Virus record (IMG/VR): IMGVR_UViG_3300029787_000042
Span: 1 to 57,950 of that record
From: a virus
Length of the DNA stretch: 57,950 nucleotides
Reading direction: 5' to 3' (one strand)
The notes below the pieces were generated by a model. The model was not told where the DNA came from. It searched no databases and was given only the letters and a program-made list of their open reading frames with translations. How positions within the stretch are numbered: the first letter of the stretch is position 1; every line of letters starts with the position of its first letter. The translations under genes and the position numbers were made by a program. This document shows positions 1 through 8,400 of the stretch, piece after piece.

Positions 1-1
1 T

Positions 2-232
2 GCAACAGACACCGATGGTGATCACACAGGCACAGTATCGGGCATGGAGTCCTATACACCTGACCCTAGCGATAGCGGTTATGTGGCTTGGGATTCGTTG
101 GATGAGGCTACAGTTTTATCTTGGGTACAAGCTACTCTAGGTTCTGATGGAGTATCAGAAGTTGAAACAAAAGCAACCGCCAAGTTGACGGAGGCGAAAA
201 CGCCATCCACTGCTTGGGGAGTGGCTTGGTAA
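2..232 (+). CDS. C-terminal part of a tail-fibre-associated protein (DUF7936-like), cut by the window edge
   Basis: The frame is open from base 2 to a TAA at 230-232, so only the last 76 residues are present and the true start lies left of the window. The visible part has acidic/Gly-rich sequence, then a conserved-looking block (DSLDEATVLSWVQ) and a Thr/Ala-rich end finishing in GVAW. From memory this matches the C-terminus of small proteins that follow tail fibres in marine phages (DUF7936). Its frame does not continue from the fibre frame that leaves the right edge, so it is probably a separate gene rather than the end of that fibre. An internal ATG at 44 is not a convincing start because coding sense continues upstream of it. 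Confidence 0.6.
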   Translation, partial: ATDTDGDHTGTVSGMESYTPDPSDSGYVAWDSLDEATVLSWVQATLGSDGVSEVETKATAKLTEAKTPSTAWGVAW

Positions 233-266
233 TAAGTTATTAATTTTTAACTAAAGGAGCAATAAA

Positions 267-494
267 ATGGGTAAAAAAGAAAAAACCCCAATTGTAATAA
301 ATGAAGTTGAGTATATGTTAGAAGATATGGCCCCAGAAGATAAAGTAATGGTAAATCATTGTGCTGATATTGAAAATAAAATGCAAAGGATGCAATTTAA
401 TATGGAACAATTAGCGGGCGGTAAAGAGTATTGGATTGCAAAATTAACGCAATCGTTAAGTGCAAAGTCTGAAAAAGAGGTTGAGGCAAGTTAA
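267..494 (+). CDS. small conserved phage protein, DUF6447-like
   Basis: 75 aa, soluble, charged and predicted helical. It has a good ribosome site (AAAGGAG, 7 nt before ATG). The central stretch ENKMQRMQFNMEQLAGGKE resembles a short family common beside tail fibres in marine phages, which I recall as DUF6447; this is recognition by eye, not a search. The next gene starts directly after its stop codon, so the two are probably cotranslated. No catalytic motif is visible and the function is unknown. A structural accessory or lysis-cassette role is possible from position only. Confidence 0.7.
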   Translation: MGKKEKTPIVINEVEYMLEDMAPEDKVMVNHCADIENKMQRMQFNMEQLAGGKEYWIAKLTQSLSAKSEKEVEAS

Positions 495-677
495 ATGGCT
501 ACAGTCAAAGAGGCGTTAATTCGTATAGAAGCGCATGAAAAAGAATGTTCAGTGCGTTACACCAATATTGAAAAACGCCTTGATGACGGTAAGGCTAAAA
601 TGGACAGGCTTGAGCTTATGTTATGGGGTATATATCCTTTTATTTTAGGTGCTATTTTTATATCAAAAATGTTTTAG
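495..677 (+). CDS. small membrane protein, XhlA-like topology
   Basis: 60 aa. The first 40 residues form an amphipathic/coiled-coil helix (EALIRIEAHEKECSVRYTN, then KRLDDGKAKMDRLE) and residues 42-60 form one hydrophobic C-terminal segment. That coiled coil plus tail-anchor layout is the one seen in hemolysin XhlA-type lysis accessory proteins. It starts directly behind the previous stop and sits in a run of membrane proteins that leads to the holin and peptidase. I infer a lysis or membrane-anchoring role; no enzymatic motif is present. Confidence 0.65.
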   Translation: MATVKEALIRIEAHEKECSVRYTNIEKRLDDGKAKMDRLELMLWGIYPFILGAIFISKMF

Positions 678-686
678 GAGACAATT

Positions 687-992
687 ATGTCAGAAAATAC
701 AATTAAAGTTCCTTCGTGGGCAGTACCCGTGGTAGCAGCAATTATACCTGCGGCTATTGCTTGGGGAAGCATGCAAGCTCAAGCTCAAGCAACAGATGAA
801 GAAGTTGCAAAGGTGTCAAAAGTAGTAGAAAAATTAGAAATTACTACTACAGATACTACAGTTCGTAGCAAATTAAACGAGCAAGCTATACAAACTATCG
901 CCGATGGACTTGCTGCTCAAACTGAAATTAGTAAAGCAACAGACCAAAAACTTGGAACGCTTATTGAGCTTATGCTTAAAGAAAGGCGATGA
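687..992 (+). CDS. membrane-anchored coiled-coil protein (possible spanin/lysis accessory)
   Basis: 101 aa with an AGGAG ribosome site. Residues 8-26 (SWAVPVVAAIIPAAIAWG) form one N-terminal membrane segment. The rest is a polar, Thr/Glu/Lys-rich helix likely to be a coiled coil, ending in basic residues. This is the shape of an inner-membrane spanin or a holin accessory. The stop overlaps the start of the next ORF by 4 nt (ATGA), as in many two-gene spanin pairs, but the downstream ORF has no lipobox, so a classical i-spanin/o-spanin pair is not shown. Confidence 0.6.
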   Translation: MSENTIKVPSWAVPVVAAIIPAAIAWGSMQAQAQATDEEVAKVSKVVEKLEITTTDTTVRSKLNEQAIQTIADGLAAQTEISKATDQKLGTLIELMLKERR

Positions 993-1237
993 ATTTAAAA
1001 CTAGTTATAGCATTAATCATTGTCATGGACGGGGCAGAGGTTAATGATGAAAGAAAAACTTTTTTTAAAAATCCACAACATTGCGAGTGGGTGGCTCAAG
1101 AATTAAGTAAAGACAGAAAACATTTTCAAGGGTTTGATCATGCTTTTTGCCGCCCAGAGTGGGTTGCAGCAGACACACCTATAACTAGTGTTAACGTCAT
1201 ACCTTTACCTGTACCTGAAGAAGGTGAGGTTCCATAA
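989..1237 (+). CDS. hypothetical small exported protein with two cysteines
   Basis: 82 aa, overlapping its neighbours by 4 nt upstream and 1 nt downstream. The N-terminus MNLKLVIALIIVMDG is hydrophobic and could be a signal peptide or anchor. The mature part contains two cysteines, about residues 32 and 54 (HCEW, FCRP), which could form a disulfide in the periplasm, and ends in an acidic Pro-rich tail. I do not recognise the family. From location it could be the periplasmic partner of the preceding coiled-coil membrane protein; that is inference. Confidence 0.55.
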   Translation: MNLKLVIALIIVMDGAEVNDERKTFFKNPQHCEWVAQELSKDRKHFQGFDHAFCRPEWVAADTPITSVNVIPLPVPEEGEVP

Positions 1238-1383
1238 TGGGATGGTTGCAAGATTATAATGGCGCAGAGACAAGCTGGTTGCATGTGGTTTTGTTGTTTT
1301 CAATTTTAGGGGGGTTATTTTTTTTAAGTTGGTTTTTTGGAGTAGATTCAACCCCCACCGTGGAGGTGCCTGATGAAGATTAG
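1237..1383 (+). CDS. very small single-pass membrane protein (48 aa)
   Basis: A 48-aa ORF starts at the ATG inside TAATG (stop of the previous gene at 1235-1237) and ends TAG at 1381-1383, overlapping the next start at 1373 by 11 nt. Residues 16-35 (LHVVLLFSILGGLFFLSWFF) form one strongly hydrophobic segment followed by an acidic tail. Start/stop coupling on both sides and the membrane character shared with its neighbours make it likely to be real despite its size. Function unknown, probably part of the lysis/membrane cassette. Confidence 0.6.
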   Translation: MGWLQDYNGAETSWLHVVLLFSILGGLFFLSWFFGVDSTPTVEVPDED

Positions 1384-1567
1384 AGATACAATAATTTTTA
1401 TGATAACAGCCGGTGTCCTAGCGTTATTGTTAGTCGTAATCATTGGGGATTATATTGTTGCTATGGAAGAAAACAGGCCACCACATGAATCAGTAATCAC
1501 CCTGATGAAAATGTCGATAACGGGGCTAATAGGCGTTATAGGCGGATATGTAGGCGCATCAAAATGA
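1373..1567 (+). CDS. small two-TM membrane protein
   Basis: 64 aa, overlapping the previous 48-aa ORF and, by 4 nt (ATGA), the next one. A GGAGG site (GTGGAGGTGCC) lies about 6 nt before the ATG. Two hydrophobic segments are visible (about residues 8-29 and 46-62, the second Gly-rich: GLIGVIGGYVGA), joined by a short charged loop. The topology fits a small holin-like or antiholin-like protein, but there is no family signature I can name. Confidence 0.6.
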   Translation: MKIRDTIIFMITAGVLALLLVVIIGDYIVAMEENRPPHESVITLMKMSITGLIGVIGGYVGASK

Positions 1568-1878
1568 CCCCAAAAAAATTAGAACCTAAATCTAAATATG
1601 CAGAGTATGATTTTGATGGAGATGGTACAGTTTCTGACGAGGAGATTGCAAGACATAATGAAATACTCAAACAAGAGTTAGCGGAAGAAAAAGCAGATAC
1701 ACAAAGAAGAATGGCGTGGGTTGCAATGGTCTCAATGATCTTATATCCGCTTGCATCATTAGTAATTGCTGAAGATAGACTAGATACATGGAGTGCAATG
1801 AGTGATATGATATTTTTGAGTCAAGCATCCGTGATTGGTTTATACTTTGGTGCTACGGCATATATGGCTAAGAAATAG
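1564..1878 (+). CDS. membrane protein with N-terminal EF-hand-like loop
   Basis: 104 aa. Residues about 17-28 read DFDGDGTVSDEE, a near-perfect 12-residue EF-hand calcium loop (D1, D3, D5, G6, V8, E12). A charged helix follows, then two hydrophobic segments (about 49-66 and 83-101). It resembles the preceding 64-aa protein in its C-terminal membrane pair and overlaps it by 4 nt. A Ca2+-sensing membrane protein in a lysis cassette is unusual; binding is predicted from the motif only. Function unknown. Confidence 0.65.
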   Translation: MTPKKLEPKSKYAEYDFDGDGTVSDEEIARHNEILKQELAEEKADTQRRMAWVAMVSMILYPLASLVIAEDRLDTWSAMSDMIFLSQASVIGLYFGATAYMAKK

Positions 1879-1886
1879 GAGGCAAT

Positions 1887-2285
1887 ATGTTACAAAATTT
1901 AATTGGTCCGGCTACACAGTTATTAGATAAGTTTATTGAAGACAAAGATCAGAAGATGGCCTTGGCGCATGAGATAAGCACAATGGCTGAACGCCACGCT
2001 CAAGAGCTTGCAAAAGGTCAGATTGAAGTAAATAAAATGGAAGCTGCAAGCAGTAATATGTTTGTCGCGGGTTGGAGGCCGGCAGTCGGTTGGATTTGTG
2101 CGCTTGGATTTTTATCAAACTTCATATTAATACCAATGGCAAACTTTGGTTTAGCTCTAGGGTCAGTAGACATACAGGTTCCAATGATCGACACCACCCA
2201 AATGATGCCCGTTTTGATGGGCATGCTTGGATTAGGAACTTTGAGAACCGTCGAAAAGGTTAGGAAAGTTAGTAGAGAAAAGTAA
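1887..2285 (+). CDS. holin, 3-TM GTA-type
   Basis: 132 aa with an AGGAGG ribosome site. Residues 1-50 form an amphipathic helical domain. Residues about 54-76 (the conserved GWRPAVGWICALGF motif) and 100-118 (MMPVLMGMLGLGTLRTVEK) are membrane segments, with a further hydrophobic stretch between them. The G-W-R-P-x-x-G-W signature is typical of the 'holin of 3TMs, for gene-transfer release' family. It should make pores in the inner membrane so that the M15 peptidase encoded 2 nt downstream reaches the cell wall. Family assignment is by recognition and fairly firm. Confidence 0.85.
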   Translation: MLQNLIGPATQLLDKFIEDKDQKMALAHEISTMAERHAQELAKGQIEVNKMEAASSNMFVAGWRPAVGWICALGFLSNFILIPMANFGLALGSVDIQVPMIDTTQMMPVLMGMLGLGTLRTVEKVRKVSREK

Positions 2286-2286
2286 G

Positions 2287-2634
2287 ATGAGTCAATTTAT
2301 ATATTTTAAAATAGAAGATTTTAATTGCCAAGAGACTGGCGAAAACTCTATGGATAAAGATTTTATTCACGCTTTAGACCGATTAAGGGCGGCATGTGGG
2401 TTTCCTTTTATTATAACAAGTGGCTTTAGATCTGAAGATCATAGTATAGAAAAAAAGAAAACAAAAGGAGGCACTCATACTAAAGGTATTGCTAGTGATA
2501 TAAAAGTGTCTGGTGGTTCTCAACGTGCAAAGATTGTAAAACATGCGTTAGCTATGGGCATGTCTGTTGGAGTCGCAAAAACATTCGTGCATGTAGATGT
2601 GCGTAAAACAGAACAAATGTGTTGGTGCTACTAA
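2287..2634 (+). CDS. endolysin: M15 family D-Ala-D-Ala carboxypeptidase-like peptidase
   Basis: 115 aa, the usual size for a stand-alone Peptidase_M15_3 endolysin. Zinc-ligand motifs are in the expected order: SGFR (45-48), H64 in GGTHTKG, D71 in ASDIKV, and H102-x-D104 near the C-terminus. It should cleave the peptide part of peptidoglycan. It has no signal peptide, consistent with release through the holin encoded just upstream. Three C-terminal cysteines/aromatics (MCWCY) are unremarkable. Start chosen at the ATG 2 nt after the holin stop. Confidence 0.88.
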   Translation: MSQFIYFKIEDFNCQETGENSMDKDFIHALDRLRAACGFPFIITSGFRSEDHSIEKKKTKGGTHTKGIASDIKVSGGSQRAKIVKHALAMGMSVGVAKTFVHVDVRKTEQMCWCY

Positions 2635-2652
2635 CTACAGGCTACCCAAGTA

Positions 2653-4509
2653 ATGGCACTTAAAAAATTAACATTAAAAGCAGGTATTAACCGAGAGAAC
2701 ACTAGATATACTAGTGAAGGTGGTTGGTATGACTGTGACAAAATACGGTTTCGCCAAGGTACGCCGGAAAAGATTGGTGGGTGGAGGCGTATATCTACAA
2801 ACACGTTTCAAGGTGTGTGTCGTTCTATATGGAATTGGGTAACTCTTGGTAGTCAAAATTTAGTTGGCGTAGGTACTAATTTAAAGTTTTATATAGAAAA
2901 TGGAGGAGTTTATTACGACATAACTCCTTTACGTAAACCAGCTAGTAATTTAACTAACCCTTTTGCAGTAACACAAGGTTCTACTACTGTGGTTGTTACT
3001 GATGCCAGTGGCGGATATCTTGCAGAAGATTTTGTTACTTTTAGTAACGCTTCTGCTGTAGGAGGGTTGACATTAGATGGCGAGTTTCAAATTGTAGAAA
3101 TTCTTACCACTACCACATATTCAATTACAGCTTCTTCTGCGGGACAATCTTCTGCTACAGGCGGTGGCACGGTATCCGCAGCATATCAAATTAATGTTGG
3201 CCCTGCATTCGCTATACCTTTAGTAGGTTGGGGTGCATCAGCTTGGGGTTTTGGTCAATGGGGTACAGGTTCAGAATCTGTAGAAGACCTTAGGCAGTGG
3301 AGTCAAGCTAATTTTGGTGAAGACCTTATATTTGGCCCTCGTGGAGGCACGTTATATTTTTGGGATGCTGATGCATCAGGGGGTTTAAACTCAAGAGGAG
3401 TAGCGTTATCTTCTGTTAGCGGCGCATCTAATGTACCTACTATACATAATTTAACTTTAGTATCAGACATAAGTAGATTTGTGTTTTGTTTTGGTAGTAA
3501 TGAGTTAGGCGGCACTACGTTAAATCCTATGCTTGTGCGGTGGTCAGACCAAGAAGACGCTACAAACTGGACTCCTTCTGCATCTAACCAAGCAGGTGAT
3601 TTAATACTATCTAACGGAACTGAAATTGTTGCTGCTAAACAAGCCCGTCAAGAAGTATTAGTTTGGACAAATTCTGCTTTGTATTCATTGCAATATGTTG
3701 GAGCACCTGCTGTATGGACTGCGCAGTTAGTTGGTGAAAATATATCTATTGCGTCTCAAAACGCTGTAGCCTATGCAAGCGGTAAAGCCTATTGGATGGG
3801 TAAAGACAAGTTTTATATGTATGATGGACGCACACAACCTCTACGTTGTGATTTACGTAAATTTATATTTAATGATTTTAACACCCTTCAGTATCCTCAA
3901 GTTTTTGCAGGTACAGTAGAGTCGTACCATGAAGTGTGGTGGTTTTATTGTTCTAGCGAGTCTACTGTAGCAGACAAATATGTAGTGTATAACTATTTAG
4001 ATGATATATGGTATTACGGAAACATGTCGCGTTCTGCATGGTTAGATTCTGGCCTTAGAAATAATCCTTTAGGAGCTACATATAATTACAATTTAGTTGA
4101 CCACGAAGAAGGTGTAGACGATGAAGAGACTGCAAACACAGCAGCTATAGCAGCGCACGTTGAGTCTGCACAATTTGATTTAGATGATGGGCATCAGTTT
4201 ATGTTTATATGGCGTGTTATGCCAGATATTAGTTTTGATGGGTCTACAATAAACTCTCCTAGTGCTTCTATGTCTCTATTACCTTTAGCCAATTCAGGTT
4301 CAGGATATAACGACCCCTTATCTGAAGGAGGATCAAACAACGCTACTGTTACAAGAACAGCTACAACACCTGTAGAGAAGTTTACAGGTGAAGTATTTAC
4401 CCGTGTACGTGGTAGACAAATGGCTATAAAGATAGAATCTAGCGCAACTGGTGTGACTTGGCAACTAGGTTCTCCACGAATTGACATGCGACCTGATGGT
4501 AGACGCTAA
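2653..4509 (+). CDS. large beta-rich tail hub / DNA-stabilisation-like structural protein
   Basis: 618 aa. The opening (LKAGINRENTRYTSEGGWYD, then FRQGTPEKIGGW) is a conserved start of a structural protein common in marine podoviruses. The remainder is Gly/Ser/Thr- and aromatic-rich with repeated short beta motifs (WGASAWGFGQWG, YWMGKDKFYMYDG), suggesting a beta-propeller like the P22 gp10 tail hub. It overlaps the next small gene by 1 nt. I infer a place in the tail hub below the portal. Other options are a baseplate or adhesin protein. No enzyme motif was seen. Confidence 0.7.
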   Translation: MALKKLTLKAGINRENTRYTSEGGWYDCDKIRFRQGTPEKIGGWRRISTNTFQGVCRSIWNWVTLGSQNLVGVGTNLKFYIENGGVYYDITPLRKPASNLTNPFAVTQGSTTVVVTDASGGYLAEDFVTFSNASAVGGLTLDGEFQIVEILTTTTYSITASSAGQSSATGGGTVSAAYQINVGPAFAIPLVGWGASAWGFGQWGTGSESVEDLRQWSQANFGEDLIFGPRGGTLYFWDADASGGLNSRGVALSSVSGASNVPTIHNLTLVSDISRFVFCFGSNELGGTTLNPMLVRWSDQEDATNWTPSASNQAGDLILSNGTEIVAAKQARQEVLVWTNSALYSLQYVGAPAVWTAQLVGENISIASQNAVAYASGKAYWMGKDKFYMYDGRTQPLRCDLRKFIFNDFNTLQYPQVFAGTVESYHEVWWFYCSSESTVADKYVVYNYLDDIWYYGNMSRSAWLDSGLRNNPLGATYNYNLVDHEEGVDDEETANTAAIAAHVESAQFDLDDGHQFMFIWRVMPDISFDGSTINSPSASMSLLPLANSGSGYNDPLSEGGSNNATVTRTATTPVEKFTGEVFTRVRGRQMAIKIESSATGVTWQLGSPRIDMRPDGRR

Positions 4510-4706
4510 TGCCTCCTGTAGATAATACTAGATATGAAGTGCCTTTCCGCGCCCCCGCTCTGCCGTATCCTCCGAAAGAGTATAATGCGTTAGATTTTGA
4601 AGAGTTTAATAAAATACTACGTATATACTTTAATCAGGTAGATAATGCATTACGAAATGCTTCGCTTAATCAACAAGCAGAAGCTAATACTTGGTTTATG
4701 GGATAA
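4509..4706 (+). CDS. hypothetical small virion-associated protein
   Basis: 65 aa, 1-nt overlap with both neighbours (TAATG), so it is translationally coupled. The N-terminus is Pro-rich (FRAPALPYPPKEYN) and is followed by one charged helix (DFEEFNKILRIYFNQVDNAL). Short proteins of this shape sit between the hub and head/tail fibre genes in marine phages. I do not recognise a named family. A linker or assembly role in the tail is inferred from position only. Confidence 0.65.
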   Translation: MPPVDNTRYEVPFRAPALPYPPKEYNALDFEEFNKILRIYFNQVDNALRNASLNQQAEANTWFMG

Positions 4707-5026
4707 TGGCTAATACTTATACAAATGCAAAAGCAGATCTAACTACTACTGACGTTACAACTTTATATACTGTAGCTAGTCTAACCACCAGTATAGTTAA
4801 ATCTATATTAGTTTCAGAAGATTCTGGTAATGCTGATACTATTACACTTACTATAACTAATGGCACTGATGTATACAGTTTATTTAAAACAAAAGCTGTG
4901 AGTGCTAATGCTACAGTAGAATTACTTACTGCTCCTTTAGTGTTACAACCAACCGAAATATTAAAAGTTACTGCTGCCACCGCTAATAGGTTACATGTAG
5001 TAGCAAGCATCTTAGAGATAACTTAA
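4706..5026 (+). CDS. small beta-rich virion protein
   Basis: 106 aa if started at the ATG in TAATG (4706-4708); a TTG 15 nt earlier is open but has no advantage. The sequence is Thr/Val/Ala-rich with alternating hydrophobic and polar residues, i.e. an all-beta domain of about 100 residues, as in phage decoration or fibre-cap proteins. A similar 98-aa protein lies at 51166-51462 and both may have related folds. No catalytic residues are visible. A structural role is inferred. Confidence 0.65.
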   Translation: MANTYTNAKADLTTTDVTTLYTVASLTTSIVKSILVSEDSGNADTITLTITNGTDVYSLFKTKAVSANATVELLTAPLVLQPTEILKVTAATANRLHVVASILEIT

Positions 5027-5028
5027 TT

Positions 5029-5499
5029 ATGAAAGTTGTAGACAGTAAAAAGAAAAAATTATCTTTAGCTGAAATAGTTATCATGCATATGGATAATGTA
5101 GGTACGGGTGATATCCCTATGGAAGCAGCTATGTTTTCTGTGTTTCAAGAGTTTCAAATGAAAAATGCTATGTCTGTACAGTATGGAAACACCGTATTTG
5201 GTGGTCACAGTGAGCCTAATGGTACTCAGATGTTAGGTAGAGTATTTAACGTAGACACCGCTGAAAACTACATAAATAACATGCTTAAATTTGCAGCAAA
5301 CATTCAAAAAAAGGGTATAACGCATTACCTTGTTACTTTTGACAAAGAGTATGGAAAACAAATTCTTCCTGTATTAGCTAAATTAAAAGAAGCTTTATCG
5401 CCTTTAGGAGGTAATGTAGGAGTAGGAATTAGTGAAGATGAAGAAGACTATATGGTATTTGTTTTAGTACCTAAAAAACCAATTAAGCGAGTCGCATAA
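5029..5499 (+). CDS. hypothetical protein, alpha/beta
   Basis: 156 aa between the small beta protein and the giant ORF, overlapping the latter by 1 nt. It begins with a basic patch (DSKKKKLSLAEIV) followed by a mixed helix/strand domain with a conserved-looking centre (GNTVFGGHSEPNGTQMLGRVF). There is no membrane segment or signal peptide and I recognise no family. Its position ahead of the ejection-protein block suggests a virion or assembly role. Confidence 0.65.
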   Translation: MKVVDSKKKKLSLAEIVIMHMDNVGTGDIPMEAAMFSVFQEFQMKNAMSVQYGNTVFGGHSEPNGTQMLGRVFNVDTAENYINNMLKFAANIQKKGITHYLVTFDKEYGKQILPVLAKLKEALSPLGGNVGVGISEDEEDYMVFVLVPKKPIKRVA

Positions 5500-8400
5500 T
5501 GTCTGGTGTAGTAAAAGCGATAAAAAAAGTTGGTCGTTGGATTGATGATAATATTTTTCAACCTATTAAAGACATAGGTAGTTGGATTAACGAAAAAATT
5601 TTTAAACCTGTAATTAAGTACGCAGAAGCACAAATACAAGCCATTCTTGACGATCCTATAAAAGCTATAGCTCAGGCAATTGCGGCTGCAAGTGGCAATC
5701 CTGCTGCATGGTTAGCGGTAGTAAATGGAGTAGATGCTGCTATTGCGGGTGAAGATATAGACGGTATTTTAAAAGCTGCCGCTAAAGGTTATGTTCAAGG
5801 TAAAGCAGCGGGGTATGCCGAAGAATTAGGAACAAAAGTAGGGACTAGAGCTGGAGATGTATTTGGAGATGTTGTAGGTGATGTGGTATCTAAGGTTGTA
5901 ACTTCAGGAACCGAACAAGCTATTAACGCTATAGCTGATGGTAGAGATCCACTAGAAGCCTTTAAAATGGGCGCTATATCTACTGGAGTTGGACTGACTT
6001 TAGGCAAAATAAATACCGAGTTAGGTGGTAAGTATGAAGAATTACCTGATGTAGTTAAAAATGTAATACAAGCTAGCATAACTGATTTAGTTATAAATGG
6101 TGAGGTTAGTGATCTAACCCTAGCTCGCGCTATAACTAATAGTGTAATAACTGCTGAAGCAGTAGATGAATTCTTAGATAAGATAGGTCTTGGGGACTGG
6201 ACACCCGAAGATGCAACTGATCGCATGAACGAAGGTACTCTAGGTACTATAACATCTGTAATACAAAACACCGTAGCTTACGCTGCCGCAGGAGAAAGCG
6301 GAAGTGATGCTTTTGGTAGAACTTTAGTAAATCGTATAGTTACCGAAGCGGTTAGATCTTATAAAGACGGAACCTTGTTTGAAGACATGCAAGACACCTT
6401 TGATCGTTTATCTGGTAAGTATACTGCGGCTAGAAAAGCAGCAGAGAATGTAGATGATTTTGCAACAAACCATGTTGCAAACGTTGAAGAATGGAATGAA
6501 ATAGGTAAAACAATAGGTGACGCTGCTACCGAAGTACAAGCTCTAGAAGATGCAAGAGATGCTGCAAGAGATGCATTTAGTAAAGCTATGGAAGATGCAA
6601 AAGATGCTATGAGAGAAGGTGGTGTTCCAGACGAGGATCTTTTAGAAACATTAAGAGAAGCCGGGGAAGCCGCGGAAGCAGCATTTAATGATGCTAGGGC
6701 AACTTTTGAAGATAACGTAACAAATGTTTGGGAACCACGTCTAACGGAGTTAGAGGAATCATTTGAGAATGCCGAGGCAGAGTATAACTCATTAGTAGAA
6801 ACCTATACTGAAGCATTAGATGAGTTAAATGAAGCTACTATAGAGAGTAACGAAGAGCTAGCGCCTCGCATAGCGTCTCTTAATGAGGCTGTAGCAACAC
6901 AAATAGCACCTGATGCAGATTGGGAGTTTTACCAAGAACAAAATGGTTTTGATACTAAAGAAGAAGCTATCCAACATTACCTATCTGAAGGTTTAGCATC
7001 TAACGCGCCTACTACACAAGCTGCTTTAGACTATAACAATAAAATAGAAACTCAAAATGCACAAAACCAAATAGTTCAAGACGTACTAGATAAAACTCTT
7101 GGCGATGGTGGAGAGCGTTTTGAGGATATGTCTCTTGCAGACAAACAAAACGCCTATAAAGCTTTAGCAGAGATGGCAGAAAAAGAAGGCGTACCTATAG
7201 AAGAATTAGATGTAAATAACGATAGTCAATTTGCTGGAATAATAGATGCGTTAGCATTAAATGGTTTTTTACAAGTAACTACAGATTCAGATGGAAATCA
7301 GACTATTACACAAATTATATCTACTGACCCTATTGAAATTAATTACACTGATGGACTTACTAATAGTGATTTAGCTAACGGCTCTGCAACTCTTGTATAC
7401 AATAATGAAACAGGTAAATACGACACGGTATTTGTACCTCAACAACCTAAAGTTTATAACGGCCAAATAATCGCGCAAGACAATAATGGCGAGTTTTATA
7501 TAGAGGAAGGTCTTACAGGAGAACAACGAAGGTATGTAGATGGTACTACTGGGGCGCTCTATACAAAAGATGAAAACGGTGTTCCTATACCTGTTACTAA
7601 CGAAGAAGGTGAAATCCTTAATATAAATAGCGGTATATTCCTAGACTCAGACCCTTCTGAAGACACAGATCCTGAAGCAGAGACAGAAACGTTTGGACAG
7701 TTTATTAATGACAATACTTTAGGAGATACACTACAAGATTTGGCAGAAAATAGCCCTCAAGACTTTGTTGATATTGTAAACGAAGGCAATCTTGCAGACA
7801 CAGACAACCCAGACTACACACCTCCCAGTTGGTTGCTAGAAGCTTTACAAGACGGCGCAAATTATTTAGCTGGAGAAGGAAAATGGGAAGTTAAAAATCC
7901 CGCTGCTGATTGGAAAAGAAATTTGTATGCTAATGGAGTTAGAGCGTTTGCGGGCATGATAGATTCTTTTGGTGGTTTAGTAGATAGATTTAACGAAGAT
8001 GACCCTACAAAAGGATCACTAAGAGACTTTGCTGCGGATATGGAAACTGTAGGAAAAGGCGCTCTCACTGAAGGTTTTAACGATTCTGTTACTAGGATGC
8101 GAGAGTTTCAAGAAAAACTAAAGTCAGATCGAGTAGATGATCCAAACACTCCTATAGAATATTATGAAGAAGATGTATATTACGAAAATCCTAAAACAGG
8201 AGAACGTGTATTACTATACGAAGCGGGTAGCTATAAGTCGGGAGATGAAAGTAAGGGTACGTTCTGGACAGGTATGCAGGACGTACTTAAAACTGCGGCT
8301 AATCACCCTTCTGCATTCTTTGGTGAATATATAGTAGTAGAGTTTATGCAAGAAGCTGCTCCTCTAGTAGTTGGAGGGTTAGGTACGTTAACCGCTAAAT

